Source: Diphasiastrum complanatum (Eukaryota; Streptophyta; Lycopodiopsida; Lycopodiales; Lycopodiaceae). From it: a stretch of DNA of 64,000 nucleotides. The stretch is taken from NCBI GenBank assembly GCA_029204225.1, contig CM055106.1:18796149-18860148 (forward strand), read 5' to 3'. Shown in pieces: positions 50,680 to 64,000 of this stretch (the first letter of the stretch is position 1; every line of letters starts with the position of its first letter). The notes beneath the pieces are model-generated. The model had not been told where the DNA came from. It searched no databases and saw only the letters and a program-made list of their open reading frames with translations. The position numbers and the translations under genes are program-made.

Positions 50680-51010
50680 TCGAATGGCAAAGCATCATGA
50701 AGAACATCGAAGGCTTGATCATCCTTGACTTCTTCAACAAACAAGTCACTCGACATCGAAGTCTTCAAAGTCCTCGACTTCTTCAATCAAGTCTCCAAAG
50801 TCTCCAACTTCCTCGACTTCTTTCATCGAAGTCTCTGACTTTTTGACAACTTCAGTCATCACCAAAGTGTCCGACTTCTTCCACAACCGAAGTCTTCAAA
50901 CTCTCCGACTTTTTAACAACTTCGTCCATTAACTGAAGTGTCTGATTTTTTCTACATCCGAAGTGTCCGAAGTCTCCGACTTCTTCGACATTTTTCATTC
51001 ATCAACTGAA
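50680..51010. repeat. Degenerate CGAAGTCTCCGACTTCTTC repeat
   Basis: Imperfect units with AAGTCTYCAAAGTC and TCCGACTTCTTC recur every 30 to 70 bases. Each unit is partly self-complementary (GAAGTC with GACTTC), so the transcript could form small hairpins. No gene is evident. Confidence 0.7.
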
Positions 51011-51059
51011 GTGTTAGTGGCTTCAACAAATGAACTGTTTTTAACACCTTCGGCTTTTT

Positions 51060-53035
51060 TGGCTTTTTCACAAAAAATGTGAAGAGAGAGAAAAAGGGTG
51101 AAGGTCATCTATTTTCAATGAGAAACGTCTCCAACCACTTCCCGAAAAATGTGAAGTGCCACCATGAGACTTACATCCTCCATCTAGCTAGGCTAACATT
51201 CTATCAGGCACTTACAAGCACAAACCTGTAAAGCTGACATACATGAGCAACCAAGGCTCAACCTAAGGAAATCTTACTGCCACCATAAGATTGTACCCTC
51301 ACCAGATAGACAGCTAGTAGACATAATGACAAGTCAATGAGCATCCAAATGACTACTTTGTTTCATACGTAGCAAATGCATCGACACATAAAGTCCCGAC
51401 TCAGATCGAGACTCCCGTGACGAGGTAACATGCAAGCACACATTCATGCAAACCAACACGAATACGTCAAATACATGACCAGGCTTGCAAAACTGTGGTA
51501 TCCTGTCATACCAGCACATGTCACATGTAGATCCGCTGCCACACCATTGGTCACCAAATCAGGTCCTCAACCATGGCCCGCACACACTCTCGTCCACGTC
51601 AACAATCTTGAGTCGCCTGACCATGTATTTAATGTACAGCTGTCATTTTGTCATTCTCCCTAAGTACAACAAAGTACTTAATTAGATGACAACATTTATT
51701 GTATTTAGATACACAGACCCGGTGTATAAATACACCTTCATAGCACACTCTACGTGATGCTCCGTCCATTGGGGGAATGATTTTGAGCCTCCAAGTTATG
51801 TCACCATTATGGTTGTAACTCATTGTTATGCTTCAGTATAATATAGCAACAATACACTTTTCTATCTGTGTATAACATAGATGAATGCTTGTTGTGATTT
51901 GAATGCACTTCGCTTATGTTTGATCATGCTCGTTTACTCACTCTGATCAGAACACGGATGTCTACGACTCCTCAGTTTCTGATCAGACGATGGCTGTCTT
52001 TGACGCCTGAGGAACTTGCATTATCACACTGCTTTATCACTTTGATTTTCAGAACTGAACCTCTTATTGAATCTATTTTTCAGTAATACCTCACACCATT
52101 TCCAATCTCTTCAGTGGACTATACTCATCCATTTGTTTTCTAGTATGAATCAAATTTTTAAGATCCTATTGGGCAGAGCGATTGAGCTGTGATTGTAATT
52201 TAGCATTTACATTCTTTCAGATTGTTCTTGTACGTAGCAGCCCATAACATCGGGAGAGTTATTCCGCAAGTATTTCCTTCTCCCTTGTCTGTTCACATTC
52301 TATTGCCCTACCAATGGGCAAATAGAACTAGCCACTTCTTGCATAGTGCAAGCCTAATTTATGATTGCAGTAAAGTGTTTTATCTCTATGGATTGCTACT
52401 TGTGTGCTACACAAAATATATAATTAGAACGCTATAACATTTGCTTATAAATAATTAATAGAACGATAGCATACACTTAGCATTCATCACACAAGAAGAG
52501 AAGCAACCACACAAACACTATTCTATCATTAGAAAAAAAAATCCTCATAAGAGCAAAAGAATATAGCAGTTGACCTATAATCTATATAGGGTATAACTAG
52601 TTAGTGAAGAGTAAAAAGTGAAGTTTAACATCTAAATTCTAACACTCCTTAAATGATAGAATTTCACTTTTCTATACATGATTGACTGCAAAACTTTTCA
52701 AATTTAATCCTACCTTATCATTTAGTAAAAATGACCATTGATTGATCTTCAGATCAATGGCAACATCAAGCAATTTATTTTGAAGCTCCTTTAATTTGAA
52801 TATTCTTCAATTCAATTCTGAACCTTATTTGATTCTCACACATGTCGAACAGCATTGTTCGAAGTACTTCTATTGTACTATCTAGCATAAATAGACCATT
52901 GCCTCTGTCACACACTTCTAAACAACTTTTTGATAGTGATCAAACCTATACACATTAACTATAATCCACCCACCGGGGACCTTACTATTCTAGGATAATA
53001 TATTTCATGGTACTTCTATAATTAAAATCCCAAAT
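51060..53035. other. No gene recognised
   Basis: AT-rich sequence with scattered short open frames. On the minus strand AAGGAG followed by TGTTAGAATTTAG near 52650 resembles a copia polypurine tract and LTR start, but the adjacent sequence gives no clear RNase H, so I leave it uncalled. Confidence 0.45.
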
Positions 53036-53040
53036 TCACA

Positions 53041-53246
<206 letters not shown>

Positions 53247-53927
53247 TTCAATGCAGTCATAACTACAAGCTCTCAAGCCGTAGATTGTTATTCTTCTGCT
53301 CTCTATAGTTCAAAAATTAGAACACTAAACAATGAACAATTTTTTTAGTGATCAGTCCTTAGACTTAGATCATGATCTTGAGATCTATCACGCCTAGTTT
53401 TCATAGTACTAGAACATAGGCAATTCGAATTATATACCTTTGTTTTTAAAGATATAAAGCTCAAAATCCAACAATTCAATTGATCATAGCAAATTTTCAA
53501 AATTTTCTATTTTGCTTTATAACTTATTATGTAACTATTTGATTCATATATTTTCTCAACTAATGCTAATTGCCCAGGCAAAATTAGGGTAGTTTAGTGT
53601 CATTCCACCATTGGGCATTAATCACAATATTGTGAATTTTTCTTTCAAACATAGTATTAGAGCATGAGTTTTGACTTTGAATATTGTCGTAGACATATCA
53701 AATCTGTTTATAATCTGAAATTTTCCAAGTTACTTTAAGATCATTCAAAGATTCGATGAATAATATTTCCACATGTAAAAATTCAAAATGAACTTGATCC
53801 TTCTTGAAAAATATTTGTGAGAGATTGTTGATGGCTCTGAGACAACCCAACATTTATCTAGGTGTAATATCCAAATGGGAGCAAATAGATCTTCAAACTT
53901 TTGTGCTAAGCATCGAATATCAAGGAT

Positions 53928-55791
53928 TTGCAAATCTCTCACATGAATTCTAGCACTACATCCAAGGAGGTATGGGACATCTTAGTTGGTATCTATGAAA
54001 CTCATGATGTTACTACAAGGCCCTATTTGAAGAAAAAGCTCTTTGCTAATAAAATGCCAGAATCTAGCACTATTAATGATCATGCTTCAACAACATTGTT
54101 TTGTCACCAAGAAAAAGCATCACAAGAAGCATTACAATAATGCTAAATCTTTTGCTCCTATCAACAACATATAGCAAAAAAATGCTCCTCCGACAAAGTC
54201 TACTTCAACTATAGTAAATAAAAAAATATTTTGCAAGTATTATAAAAAACTTGGCCATGACATTAAAGATTGCAAAACTAGAGCGTTCAATGAGAGCAAA
54301 AGATAGCAACATCAACTAGTTATCAAGGCCCCTCTTCTGCATCTAAAATCAAAAGCTAATTATGGCTCAAGCTCCATCACTCTCAGATGAACATTGAAGC
54401 AGCATTATTGCTTGCTATCTCTGGAATCAATCAAGCACAAAATCAATGGATGGAAAGACACCCGAAGAGGCGTGGTCATGTATCAAGCCTTCTATCAAGC
54501 AGTGAAGAATTTTTTAACGTATCGCTTAAGCTTAAACTCCACAAGATAGAAAGATACTTGATTCAACCAACATTAAGTCAATCTTCAATAACTATTTACC
54601 AATTCATAAAGTCTACAAGCTTTAGATGAAGATTCAATGAAAGAAAGTACTTGTTAGTAGAGATATTATCTTTCCATAAGACAATTTTTCAAATTTTGAA
54701 ACTAAAATTCAACATCAACCTACTAATGATTTTGAATTGTTTCCTACTCTTGCACTAATCGTTTGTACTCCATCAGGTTCTACCATACCTTCTACAAGTA
54801 ATGCTCCTCAAGCAAAAAATTCTAGTTTAGATGTTGAGTTCGAAGAGACTGATACAACGCCTTGAAGGTCGTCAATATCCACCTAACCAATTTTCTCCTC
54901 AAGAATTTTGGACAGTTTAAAAGAGCCTCAAGCATTCTTTAGAAGCTATGTGAGACACTAATTTAGATAAGTGGAGAGAATCTATGGAATATAAATATTT
55001 CTTGCTCTTTAAAATTGAGACTTGGACTGTTACTAACCTTCCTAGAGGCAAAAGAGTTATTAATTGTAAAGGGATTTTCAAGAAGAAATTTCATCCAATT
55101 GAAGCTATTTTCAAATAGAAAGCTATAAATTACTTCAATCATAACACTTCTTGCCATTGCTGCTATAGAAAATCTAGATTTACATCAAATGGATATCCAA
55201 GTTGCATTTTTTAATGGTTTTATTCATGAAAAAATTTATATGAAGTAGCTACAAGGATTCACTCAACTAAATTCATAACACAAAATTTGCATAGTTCATA
55301 AGGCCTTATATGGTCTCAAATAGGCTCCCAAGGCCCACTGGCTTCAAAGAATTTAGGAACTCCTCCTATATCTTGGACTTTTAGCAAATGTAATAGGTGG
55401 AAGTGTCAGAAGTTTAAAGGTCCTTTTTGCATCATTATTGCTTTGTATGTACATGATATACTGCTACCAAATTATTATGTAAAAATAAATGTCAATTGTC
55501 AAAGGAATTTAACATAACAAACTTAGGGCCTACTTACTATCTGTTTGGAATCTAGGTCTTCAAAAATAGATCCAAGAAGATAATTTGTTTAAGTCGTAAT
55601 TGTATTTGCAAAGTATTCTAGAAAAGATTTATATGCATGATTGTAAGACTATTGATTCTCCAATCCACCCTGGTTTAAAGTTGCCTAAAGACATTTGTCC
55701 TACAACCTCTAAAGAAAGTGATAAGATAAATAACATGCTTTATCATCCATTAATTGGCTCTCTTGTGTATGCTATGAGCAACACAAGGTAA
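53928..55791 (+). pseudogene. Decayed Ty1/copia gag-pol
   Basis: A gag start SSTTSKEVWDILVGIYETHD and TTRPYLKKKLFANKM (53940-54060) is followed by a zinc-knuckle remnant FCKYYKKLGHDIKDCK near 54230, where the second Cys is Tyr. After 54840 reverse transcriptase words appear among many stops: ENLDLHQMDIQVAFFNGFIHE, HKALYGLK, LCMYMIYC in place of the YVDD region, and LYHPLIGSLVYAMSNTR. Integrase is missing between gag and polymerase. The copy is cut at about 55791 by the dispersed repeat. It is old and non-functional. Confidence 0.88.
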
Positions 55792-55796
55792 TTAGA

Positions 55797-56222
55797 TGGT
55801 GGACAAACCAACACAACCAAATCTAGATCTTACGGATCTAGCCCCCAAGCTATATCCCTCAGAAGAGATAGAGGTGTCATGCCAGCAGCATGTAGCTACC
55901 AATTCCACAATCAAGCATGCACTAGTGAGAGCCCAATGGGTATACTTATATCCTCCAAGGCCCATGCACCACTAGTAGTGCATTGTGACACCTCACTCGA
56001 CACCCTTGCAGCCTATCTCGGCCACATCATCCAGTTTCCCTATGACTCACTGATAGTACCCATAAAAATTCACCATCATGAGTTTAGGCCTCCAACCATT
56101 AATTATGACAATATACACTAGAGGGCCCCAAACCCCTCATAATCATAATTAACTTACAAGTTGAGGTAGGCCTACTAACCTCTAGCGAAATAATCAATCC
56201 GAGATCAGTCATGGGCATGACA
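55797..56222. repeat. Dispersed repeat, copy 1
   Basis: About 425 bp alignable to 60600-61020. Shared words include GATGGTGGACAAACC, CCCCCAAGCTAT, CACTAGTGAGAGCCCAAT, CCTCCAAGGCCCATGCACCA and CATGAGTTTAG. The first 190 bp or so also match the leader of the chromodomain gypsy derivative at 18534-18690, suggesting descent from that element family. Confidence 0.85.
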
Positions 56223-56498
56223 ATATTAGAGATAATTCCTCTTTGACATTAATGAATATTTTAAAGATGGCAAAGATGGAAGATAAACCAAAAAACATAA
56301 AGCACACCTTGCTTGAAATCCTGAGCAAAAACAAAATCAAGCCAAGAATCCAAATAGAACTCTCCTTCATGATCATCCATACTTTGACCATTTCTTGAAA
56401 CATATAGATCATTTTCCATGCTTGTGTTGCAATGTGTCTACAACCTTCTAAGACACAAACATCATCGATTGCTACAAAAATGACATCCACCTCCAAGG

Positions 56499-57065
56499 CT
56501 AATCATGGCTCCACCAAAAGCAAATAAAATCACCACCATCCTTGGTAGCGTCATCACTAACATCATTAGTGATATTGGTTTGCCTACAATAACTAATACT
56601 TCTCTCTTTATGCCTCATAGAGCATTCAGTTGCACAATGAACAAGTTCACCACAATACAAACATTGAACTTGAGAAGTGTTCATGTGAACTTCATGTAAG
56701 GAAGTACACCCATCCATAATGAGCTTGGATCTTTTATTGCTGCCCCTTTTGGCTCTATCCTTTCTCTTTCTTTTGATGAAAAAAACTTCTTCATTGTCCT
56801 CTAAGTTGATGGGTTTGATGCTTCCCCCTTTCTTGCATGTTGGCATGTAGAAAATCATTGCTCACCAACTCACTTTGCAGTTCCTTCAAGGTAGGTACCT
56901 CTCCATGACTCTTCAAGGTATTTTCTCATGATCCAAGGAGTCTATGTAGTGTGTCCCAAGCCTCCTTTGTTGTAGTGGCTCTCTTCAACTCCATAATGAG
57001 TTCATTTGACACATTCGCTTTGATGATGTGTAGAGCTTGTCTAGCTCTCTTGTCAAATCTCAAAC
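56499..57065 (-). pseudogene. Ty1/copia gag fragment
   Basis: The minus strand reads ARQALHIIKANVSNELIMEL, TTTKEAWDTLHRL, a TGA, then ELVSNDFLHANMQ and a basic part leading to the knuckle CLYCGELVHCATEC (about 56640-56680), which fits CX2CX4HX4C. This is copia gag with its RNA-binding knuckle. Frame changes separate the two halves. Sequence below 56499 is probably protease-side remnant but is not recognisable. Confidence 0.85.
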
Positions 57066-57099
57066 CTTCTTGTGCTTCTTAAGGTTCATCGTAATAAGT

Positions 57100-59068
<1,969 letters not shown>

Positions 59069-59489
59069 GATCCATTCTAAGACACATATCTCGTTCTGTC
59101 ACAATCTTCCGAGCATCCGACATCATCAACAAATTCCTTTTGAGTTTTCAACTTGGATAATTCTTTCCATCCAATTTGCTTGCTTAGAAAAAGAGTAGTG
59201 TCAAATCTCTATCTGGCATAACGTAGAGCATGAAAAACTTACCTTCTTGGATGACTGAGATCTAATGCAAGACACGAAAGTTATCCTTGCTTGTAGGATT
59301 GATTTGGCACAAAAATTGTTTGTTTATCTTCAAACATCGTATTTCGCAAAAATGTTGCCTCTCAGAGTGGTGAGGAGACCAAGTGATGACCTGTGATTGA
59401 GTGCCACAAGCCTCAAGTACACTTTACTTTGTCATAGTAGGTGATATCTAGTGAAATCCAATATCGCTACTTAGAACTTAGTGAGGGCT

Positions 59490-60083
59490 TTACAGTGGTG
59501 AAATAATTCAATGAGGCGATGTGACAACTAATCTCTGTAGTCACTCTATCATGGAGCTTTGAGTAGGGAACTCTAGGTGGGAGGAAAAAATTTGAAGCCA
59601 CATGATCCGATTGCAGCAAGTTGATCAAGTAATGATCTAACGTGATTAATATGATCATTTATTGAAGTCAATTTTGACATTCTGCATGACAAGAATCTCT
59701 TTCGCACGAATAGACGAGTGGTGACATCTTGGGCCTCATACAGACTTGTGAGATTACCCCAAACTTAGATATTTCATTACTACTGATATGAGATATTTGT
59801 GAATCCTTAAGATTCATGGATATTAATGCAAGAGCTTTGCCATCTTTGGATTTCCACTTGGCTATCAGATATGCATCTTGTAATGGTAGGATCGAGGACT
59901 CGTTGATCACATCCCATAAATCTTTCTCTAACAATATCATCTTCATCCAATACTTCAAATATGCAAGTCATTTCCATTGAATCACTCACAATGAGTCGAA
60001 TTTCTAAAGACAATTGTTCCATGTGTCTATTAAGAAAAACCAACTGGAAAGGTTATGACAATCAACACAAGCTCTAATACCAC
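59490..60083 (-). pseudogene. Ty1/copia gag fragment with primer-binding site
   Basis: Minus-strand reading from the primer site: YWMKMILLEKDLWDVINESS, WKSKDGKALALISMNLKDSQ, ISHISS, then in a shifted frame NLTSLYEAQDVTTRLFVRKR and INDHINHVRSLLDQLAAIGS. These are successive parts of copia gag. At 60071-60082 the minus strand reads TGGTATTAGAGC, a tRNA-Met primer site with one change. The 5' LTR would begin at 60084 (TGTTGGACATG on the plus strand) and continue to at most about 60545. The partner LTR was not found. Confidence 0.85.
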
Positions 60084-60547
60084 TGTTGGACATGAGGTGC
60101 AAGGTGGGCCAATAGTTTAAAGTGTCGAGAGACACAGTCGAACTATTAGTTAGTGCCACAAAAGTCTTAGTAAATAAGGAGTACCATATTAGATTTTATG
60201 TCACAACAGATCCAGTCGATTAATTGATGTATCAATAGGTGTTGAAGACAACCATAGATACAAAAATTTGAAGGCATCAAGGACAATTTTGATTTTGCTC
60301 TTTGACTCATTCGATATGACACACTAGGAGATTAATAAGCGTTCGATTCACAATTATGAAAGTAGAAATAGCAATAGAGCACTCACACATTATACACCGA
60401 TTTGAAAAACATAGAATATAATTAAGATGTGCAAATGTACATGAGATTGTTGTAAGAAAATTCTACTTATCAGTGTAAATGCCTAGAAGAACAACTTAGA
60501 GTCGATCGATAGTGGTAGGCTAAGAACAACAAGTATAATGTCCTTTT

Positions 60548-61020
60548 CCAAAGATCCTATTCTGAGCATGCCAAAAAAAGCGACCACAAAGGGTACGAGA
60601 TGGTGGACAAACCGACCCAACCAATCCTAGATCGAATGGATTTAGTCCCCAAGCTATGGATCAATCTCAATGAGGAATGAGAAATTACTCAAGCAGCATG
60701 TAGCTACCAATCACATAATTCAGCATACACTAGTGAGAGCCCAATAAGTATACTTATACCCTCCAAGGCCCATGCACCACTAGTAGGGCACTGTGGCACC
60801 TCACTGGACACCTCTGCAGCCTATTTGGGCCACATCATCCAATTCCTCAATGACTCACTGATAGACCCATATAAATCCACCATCATGAGTTTAGACCTAC
60901 AACCATTATTTATGACCATATGCACATAAGGGCCCCAAACCCCTTATAATCATAAATAACTTATGGGTTGTTGGTCTACTGATCTCTAGCATGGACAAAC
61001 TACCCGAGACCAATTGTGGG
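60548..61020. repeat. Dispersed repeat, copy 2
   Basis: Aligns with 55797-56222 and, from AAGATCCTATTCT onward, with 18486-18690. It ends near CTCTAGCATGGACAAAC. It supports a repeat family derived from the chromodomain gypsy leader or a relative. Confidence 0.85.
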
Positions 61021-61428
61021 CATGCCATTCTTCCCCCCTTATTCAAGTTCTATTTTCAAAACTTAAAACTAGAGAAGGTTTTTCTTAAGCTTCCTTCCTA
61101 TTCCCAAGAATCATCATCGTCCGTGCAACCCTTCCATCGAACCAGATGCTTCAGAACCTATGCCCAGAACGGTGTAGGCGTTGCACCTGAGATCTAGGGC
61201 CCTCAAAAGCAGGCTGCTCCTGCCTTAACAACCTTTCAAGTTGCTCAGGATGTAGATCTTATTATATATGATAAAAAAGGAATAGAAGTCCTTCCTAATA
61301 CAAAGGAAGGCGATATTATAGTAGAGAGTCCTCTTGTCTTAAAAGGCATTGAGGCCCTTCCCAAAACAGAGAAAGACGAGATTATAGAAGGAGTTGTTCC
61401 CTTATCAGTTCCTAATACTGAAAGATAA
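60991..61428 (+). pseudogene. Unrecognised coding-like stretch with a 22-residue repeat
   Basis: One frame runs from the ATG at 60991 to TAA at 61426-61428, interrupted by a single TAG at 61195-61197. The second half encodes two copies of a 22-residue unit, KGIEVLPNTKEGDIIVES and KGIEALPKTEKDEIIEGV in outline, with a 66-bp DNA period. Unit length in whole codons suggests past coding selection. I recognise no family. It directly follows the dispersed repeat, so it may be part of a transposon. Confidence 0.4.
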
Positions 61429-61539
61429 TATAAAAAAATTGACTGAATAGAGATCAATTTGAAAATAGAGATACTTAAAAAAAAAAAAAGATACAATCAT
61501 TTTATATGTCAACAACCCGCTGGGTTTTTTTTATTGATA

Positions 61540-63014
61540 TCAATATAGATTTTTACAATCAGGTTGTGTCCATAGTGTAGTACTGGAATGCAATTTTCTA
61601 TATTGATAAAAAGACATGATGATTGGCATGCATTTGCTGATAGTGAATCTCCATGTTCTTCCATAAGTTGGATTGTTTCGCCAATATCTGTGCATTTGAT
61701 CTCGAGCTCATGTCTTTTACGTACCTGAATAAAACTAACAAAGTGAGTTACAATCAGTACAAAGATTGTATTAGAAAGTTTTGATTGAAACTATTTATAA
61801 AAGATCGAGTGTTTATAGCTACTTAAGAGTTTACCATTTGAAAATGAATCTGAAGTCTGAAGGTACACCATCTTGTAGGAGCAATAGTTCCCGTCTGACG
61901 TAATTTAGACTCCAATGTTCTTCCACCTCAACACATGTCAAAATGGCATCATTGTATATAATTTCAATATTTTTTCATTTTGAATGTCCACTGGCTTCCA
62001 ACTCTTGATCGAGTGGCACCCATTTACCTTTTTTTTTTTTTTCATCTTTGATAATGGAAGCATAAGCTCAACATTTGTTTTTCAATTTGATAGCGGAAGC
62101 ACATGGAAGACATTTTAATTCTACATTCTATTTCTCCATCTGATCTTTTGTCTTAGCCTTCATCCATAAGTTCTGATAATAAACTATCTGATAAATTTTT
62201 GCATACAAACATCGTTGGGATTTTGTGTACATTGACACTTGAAAAGAAATCCACAAATATATTCAAGGAAATAAACCAACTCAATCTGACTGTTTTTTAT
62301 CTCGTGCTCATTTTTAATGATTTTTTTACATCATTATATATCTTGCAACGAAATGATTTTGAAACTATAGCACCTGGTGCAATCCATTCATCACTTTCAA
62401 AACTAGGTAATGGAATTGGTATTATTTGTCCAAAATTTTCTTTTGTATCAGGAATGTACATTGATTCATAAAAAAAGATCCCACTATCAACTAGATCTTT
62501 TGCAGTTCTACCTCGATATTGTAGCTATCCAATATCAGTGTGAATAATATCTCACACCTACTAAAGATCCACTTGACTCCCATTCATTTATGTTGGATGA
62601 ATATAAATCTGCAAGAGAAAAATGATCAGATTGGCAAGTTTACTATTAGATATTTATGAATGACAAAAATCTAAGTATCAAAAATATCAATACTCATAGT
62701 TGTTTTTTTTTGTGATCCTGATGGTTAAATCCTTGTACATTTATCTCTAAATGCATATGTACATGTTGGACCCGAATTTCAAAATTAGATTTTCCTCCTG
62801 ATGATGTTCTGAAATCTAGAATTTCGGCCTTCCAATAAGATCGAAATGATAGTTTTGACCTTTTGCTTTTTCAAAATGCTCCTCTTGATAATGGATGCAT
62901 CAAAACCCAAGAGTTTTTTGAATATTTTCTTGGCACCCATAATCCATTATCATCTATCTCGTTGAATAGAAGCACAGAGTCGATTGAGGAGAACGGCTTC
63001 CTTGATGGCGCCAT
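61540..63014 (-). pseudogene. Possible eroded multi-exon gene, unrecognised
   Basis: Several minus-strand stretches look coding. Exon-like 63014-62740 starts ATG GCG and reads SIDSVLLFNEIDDNGLWVPR, a TGA, then LSFRSYWKAEILDFRTSSGG. Next, 62608-62270 follows a TTGCAG acceptor and reads INEWESSGSLVGVRYYS, then in a shifted frame RTAKDLVDSGIFFYESMYIP and DEWIAPGAIVSKSF. Then 61990-61835 reads ILTCVEVEEHWSLNYVRREL and PSDFRFIFK before a GTAAAC donor. Finally 61722-61540 follows a TTCAG acceptor and reads RKRHELEIKCTDIGETIQLM. Phases do not join cleanly and stops occur, so it is either a pseudogene or misread. No family assigned. Confidence 0.4.
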
Positions 63015-63522
63015 TCGTAATGTGCATGCAAAAATCTGAAACAATGAACTATGAATCTGAAAATTTGCGTAGACAAAAAGCCATGAATATGAGAAAATGT
63101 GTTGGCGTAAATTTGAAACACTGATCTATTTAGTGCCACGAATTAACTCTGGTTAACCCTATTAACCGTGATTTGACAATGCATATACATTAATGGTACA
63201 TCAATTTTCTCATCTCAACCATTCTCATCGGTCATATTCATTTTCAATATTTTTGGGTCTCTTCGGGCAGTGATGAGCTGGAAGGACAGGCCTCATCAAC
63301 CAATAGCATTTCCACATGCTGCCCGACAAAACAACAATATATTTTAAAAGTTTTTATTTTATTTATATTTGTAAAATTCTACGTTATGTAGAATCTCGAT
63401 TTCAAGGTCTCAATTGGTCCACATGGCAACGGAAATAAGAAAAAAATAAAAAAAACATCATTTTCAAAGGCCCTCTTTGGCCTCTAAGTTTCTATAATGA
63501 AACTCTATCAAATTGAAGACCA

Positions 63523-64000
63523 TGCTTTGATACCACTTTGTTGGGGATGATGACGAACTGACACACACGAAGGGTATTCTAATAGGTCACATCAGAATAG
63601 AGGTCCTCACTCCCAATCAAAGAAAATAATGATGAAACAGTTCAAAAATTGATGAATAAAGATCTTAAATTACTTTAGCCTGACTAAGAATGTAGAGCAG
63701 TTTTGATTTAATTTAGATGTCAAAGCAGGTGTCGTAGACAGCCATAGAGATTGCGAAAGAAATAGACGTCTCAAATAGTCGTGCTATTATCTATTTCTGA
63801 TAGAAAGAAATGTAAATTGTTTAGGCGTCTAAGACAACCATACAGTTCTTCATTAATGGTTCTGATTATAGAGAGAAAGAGTGAGAGGCATTTAGACATG
63901 CAACATGAATACAACTAATATGAAAAATAGTGCTTCTGTATAAAGTTGTATTAACAACGATATCAGATCACAAGACAATGGCACAATGTTTTTAACTCTA
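63523..64000 (-). mobile_element. Probable 5' LTR and primer site of an LTR element, cut by the window end
   Basis: The minus strand at 63523-63535 reads TGGTATCAAAGCA, close to the tRNA-Met site TGGTATCAGAGC. Three bases further is TGTTGGGGATG (63539), a plausible LTR terminus. The LTR would run past the end of the window, and the interior (below 63523) shows no recognisable gag. Confidence 0.5.

Larger units (their letters stand above)
61500..64000. other. Right end of window, mostly unassigned
   Basis: Apart from the eroded minus-strand candidate and the LTR start at 63539, I see no feature. Open frames on the plus strand at 62199-62471 look like shadows of the minus-strand reading. Confidence 0.45.

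Noticed and set aside
52640-52665. Copia-like polypurine tract and LTR start on the minus strand
   Set aside because: AAGGAG-TGTTAGAATTTAG fits, but no RNase H reading lies next to it and no partner LTR was found.

Overview
The window is nuclear DNA of a land plant. The evidence is a spliced soluble inorganic pyrophosphatase gene of the plant cytosolic type, plant-type transposons (Ty1/copia, Ty3/gypsy with a chromodomain or a tRNA-Asp primer site, a BED/DUF659 hAT, a Rep-Pif1 Helitron) and very long (GA)n tracts. I cannot name the species. There are no bacterial operons, rRNA or CRISPR arrays, and I saw no tRNA gene.

The only host gene I can reconstruct is the pyrophosphatase, on the minus strand (24773 down to 12532). 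It has eight coding exons whose junctions all join in frame. Its fifth intron is 10.3 kb and holds a complete hAT element (14131-20462, 8-bp target duplication). Inside the hAT transposase gene sits an internally deleted chromodomain gypsy element (17638-19616, 5-bp duplication).

Layout. 1-3100: no gene seen. 3117-4044: 3' end of a copia element. 4800-11153: an unrecognised ORF split by a 5.0-kb non-coding LTR element (5329-10375); removing the element restores the frame. 12532-24773: pyrophosphatase and its nested intronic elements. 24960-25455: three-copy tandem repeat just upstream of it. 26774-27065: copia remnant. 27140-38160: a tandem array of (GA)n-containing units, into which a 9.3-kb gypsy element of the Tat/Athila kind (27844-37152) inserted. 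39088-47472: a broken Helitron Rep-helicase gene on the minus strand, split by a 4.0-kb LTR element (39560-43591). 48688-50590: a second (GA)n cluster of the same family. 50680-64000: decayed copia pieces on both strands, microsatellites, a dispersed repeat shared with the chromodomain element, and two unrecognised coding-like stretches (60991-61428 and 61540-63014).

Four LTR elements and one hAT are delimited to the base by matching target-site duplications. All transposon genes seen carry stops, frameshifts or deletions, so none looks autonomous now. By-eye LTR comparison suggests the order, youngest first: 39560 element, 5329 element, 27844 gypsy, 17638 gypsy. I found no wholly new system. 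The best leads are the nested intron, microsatellites abutting two splice donors, the frame-preserving ORF interruption and the unrecognised coding-like stretches.
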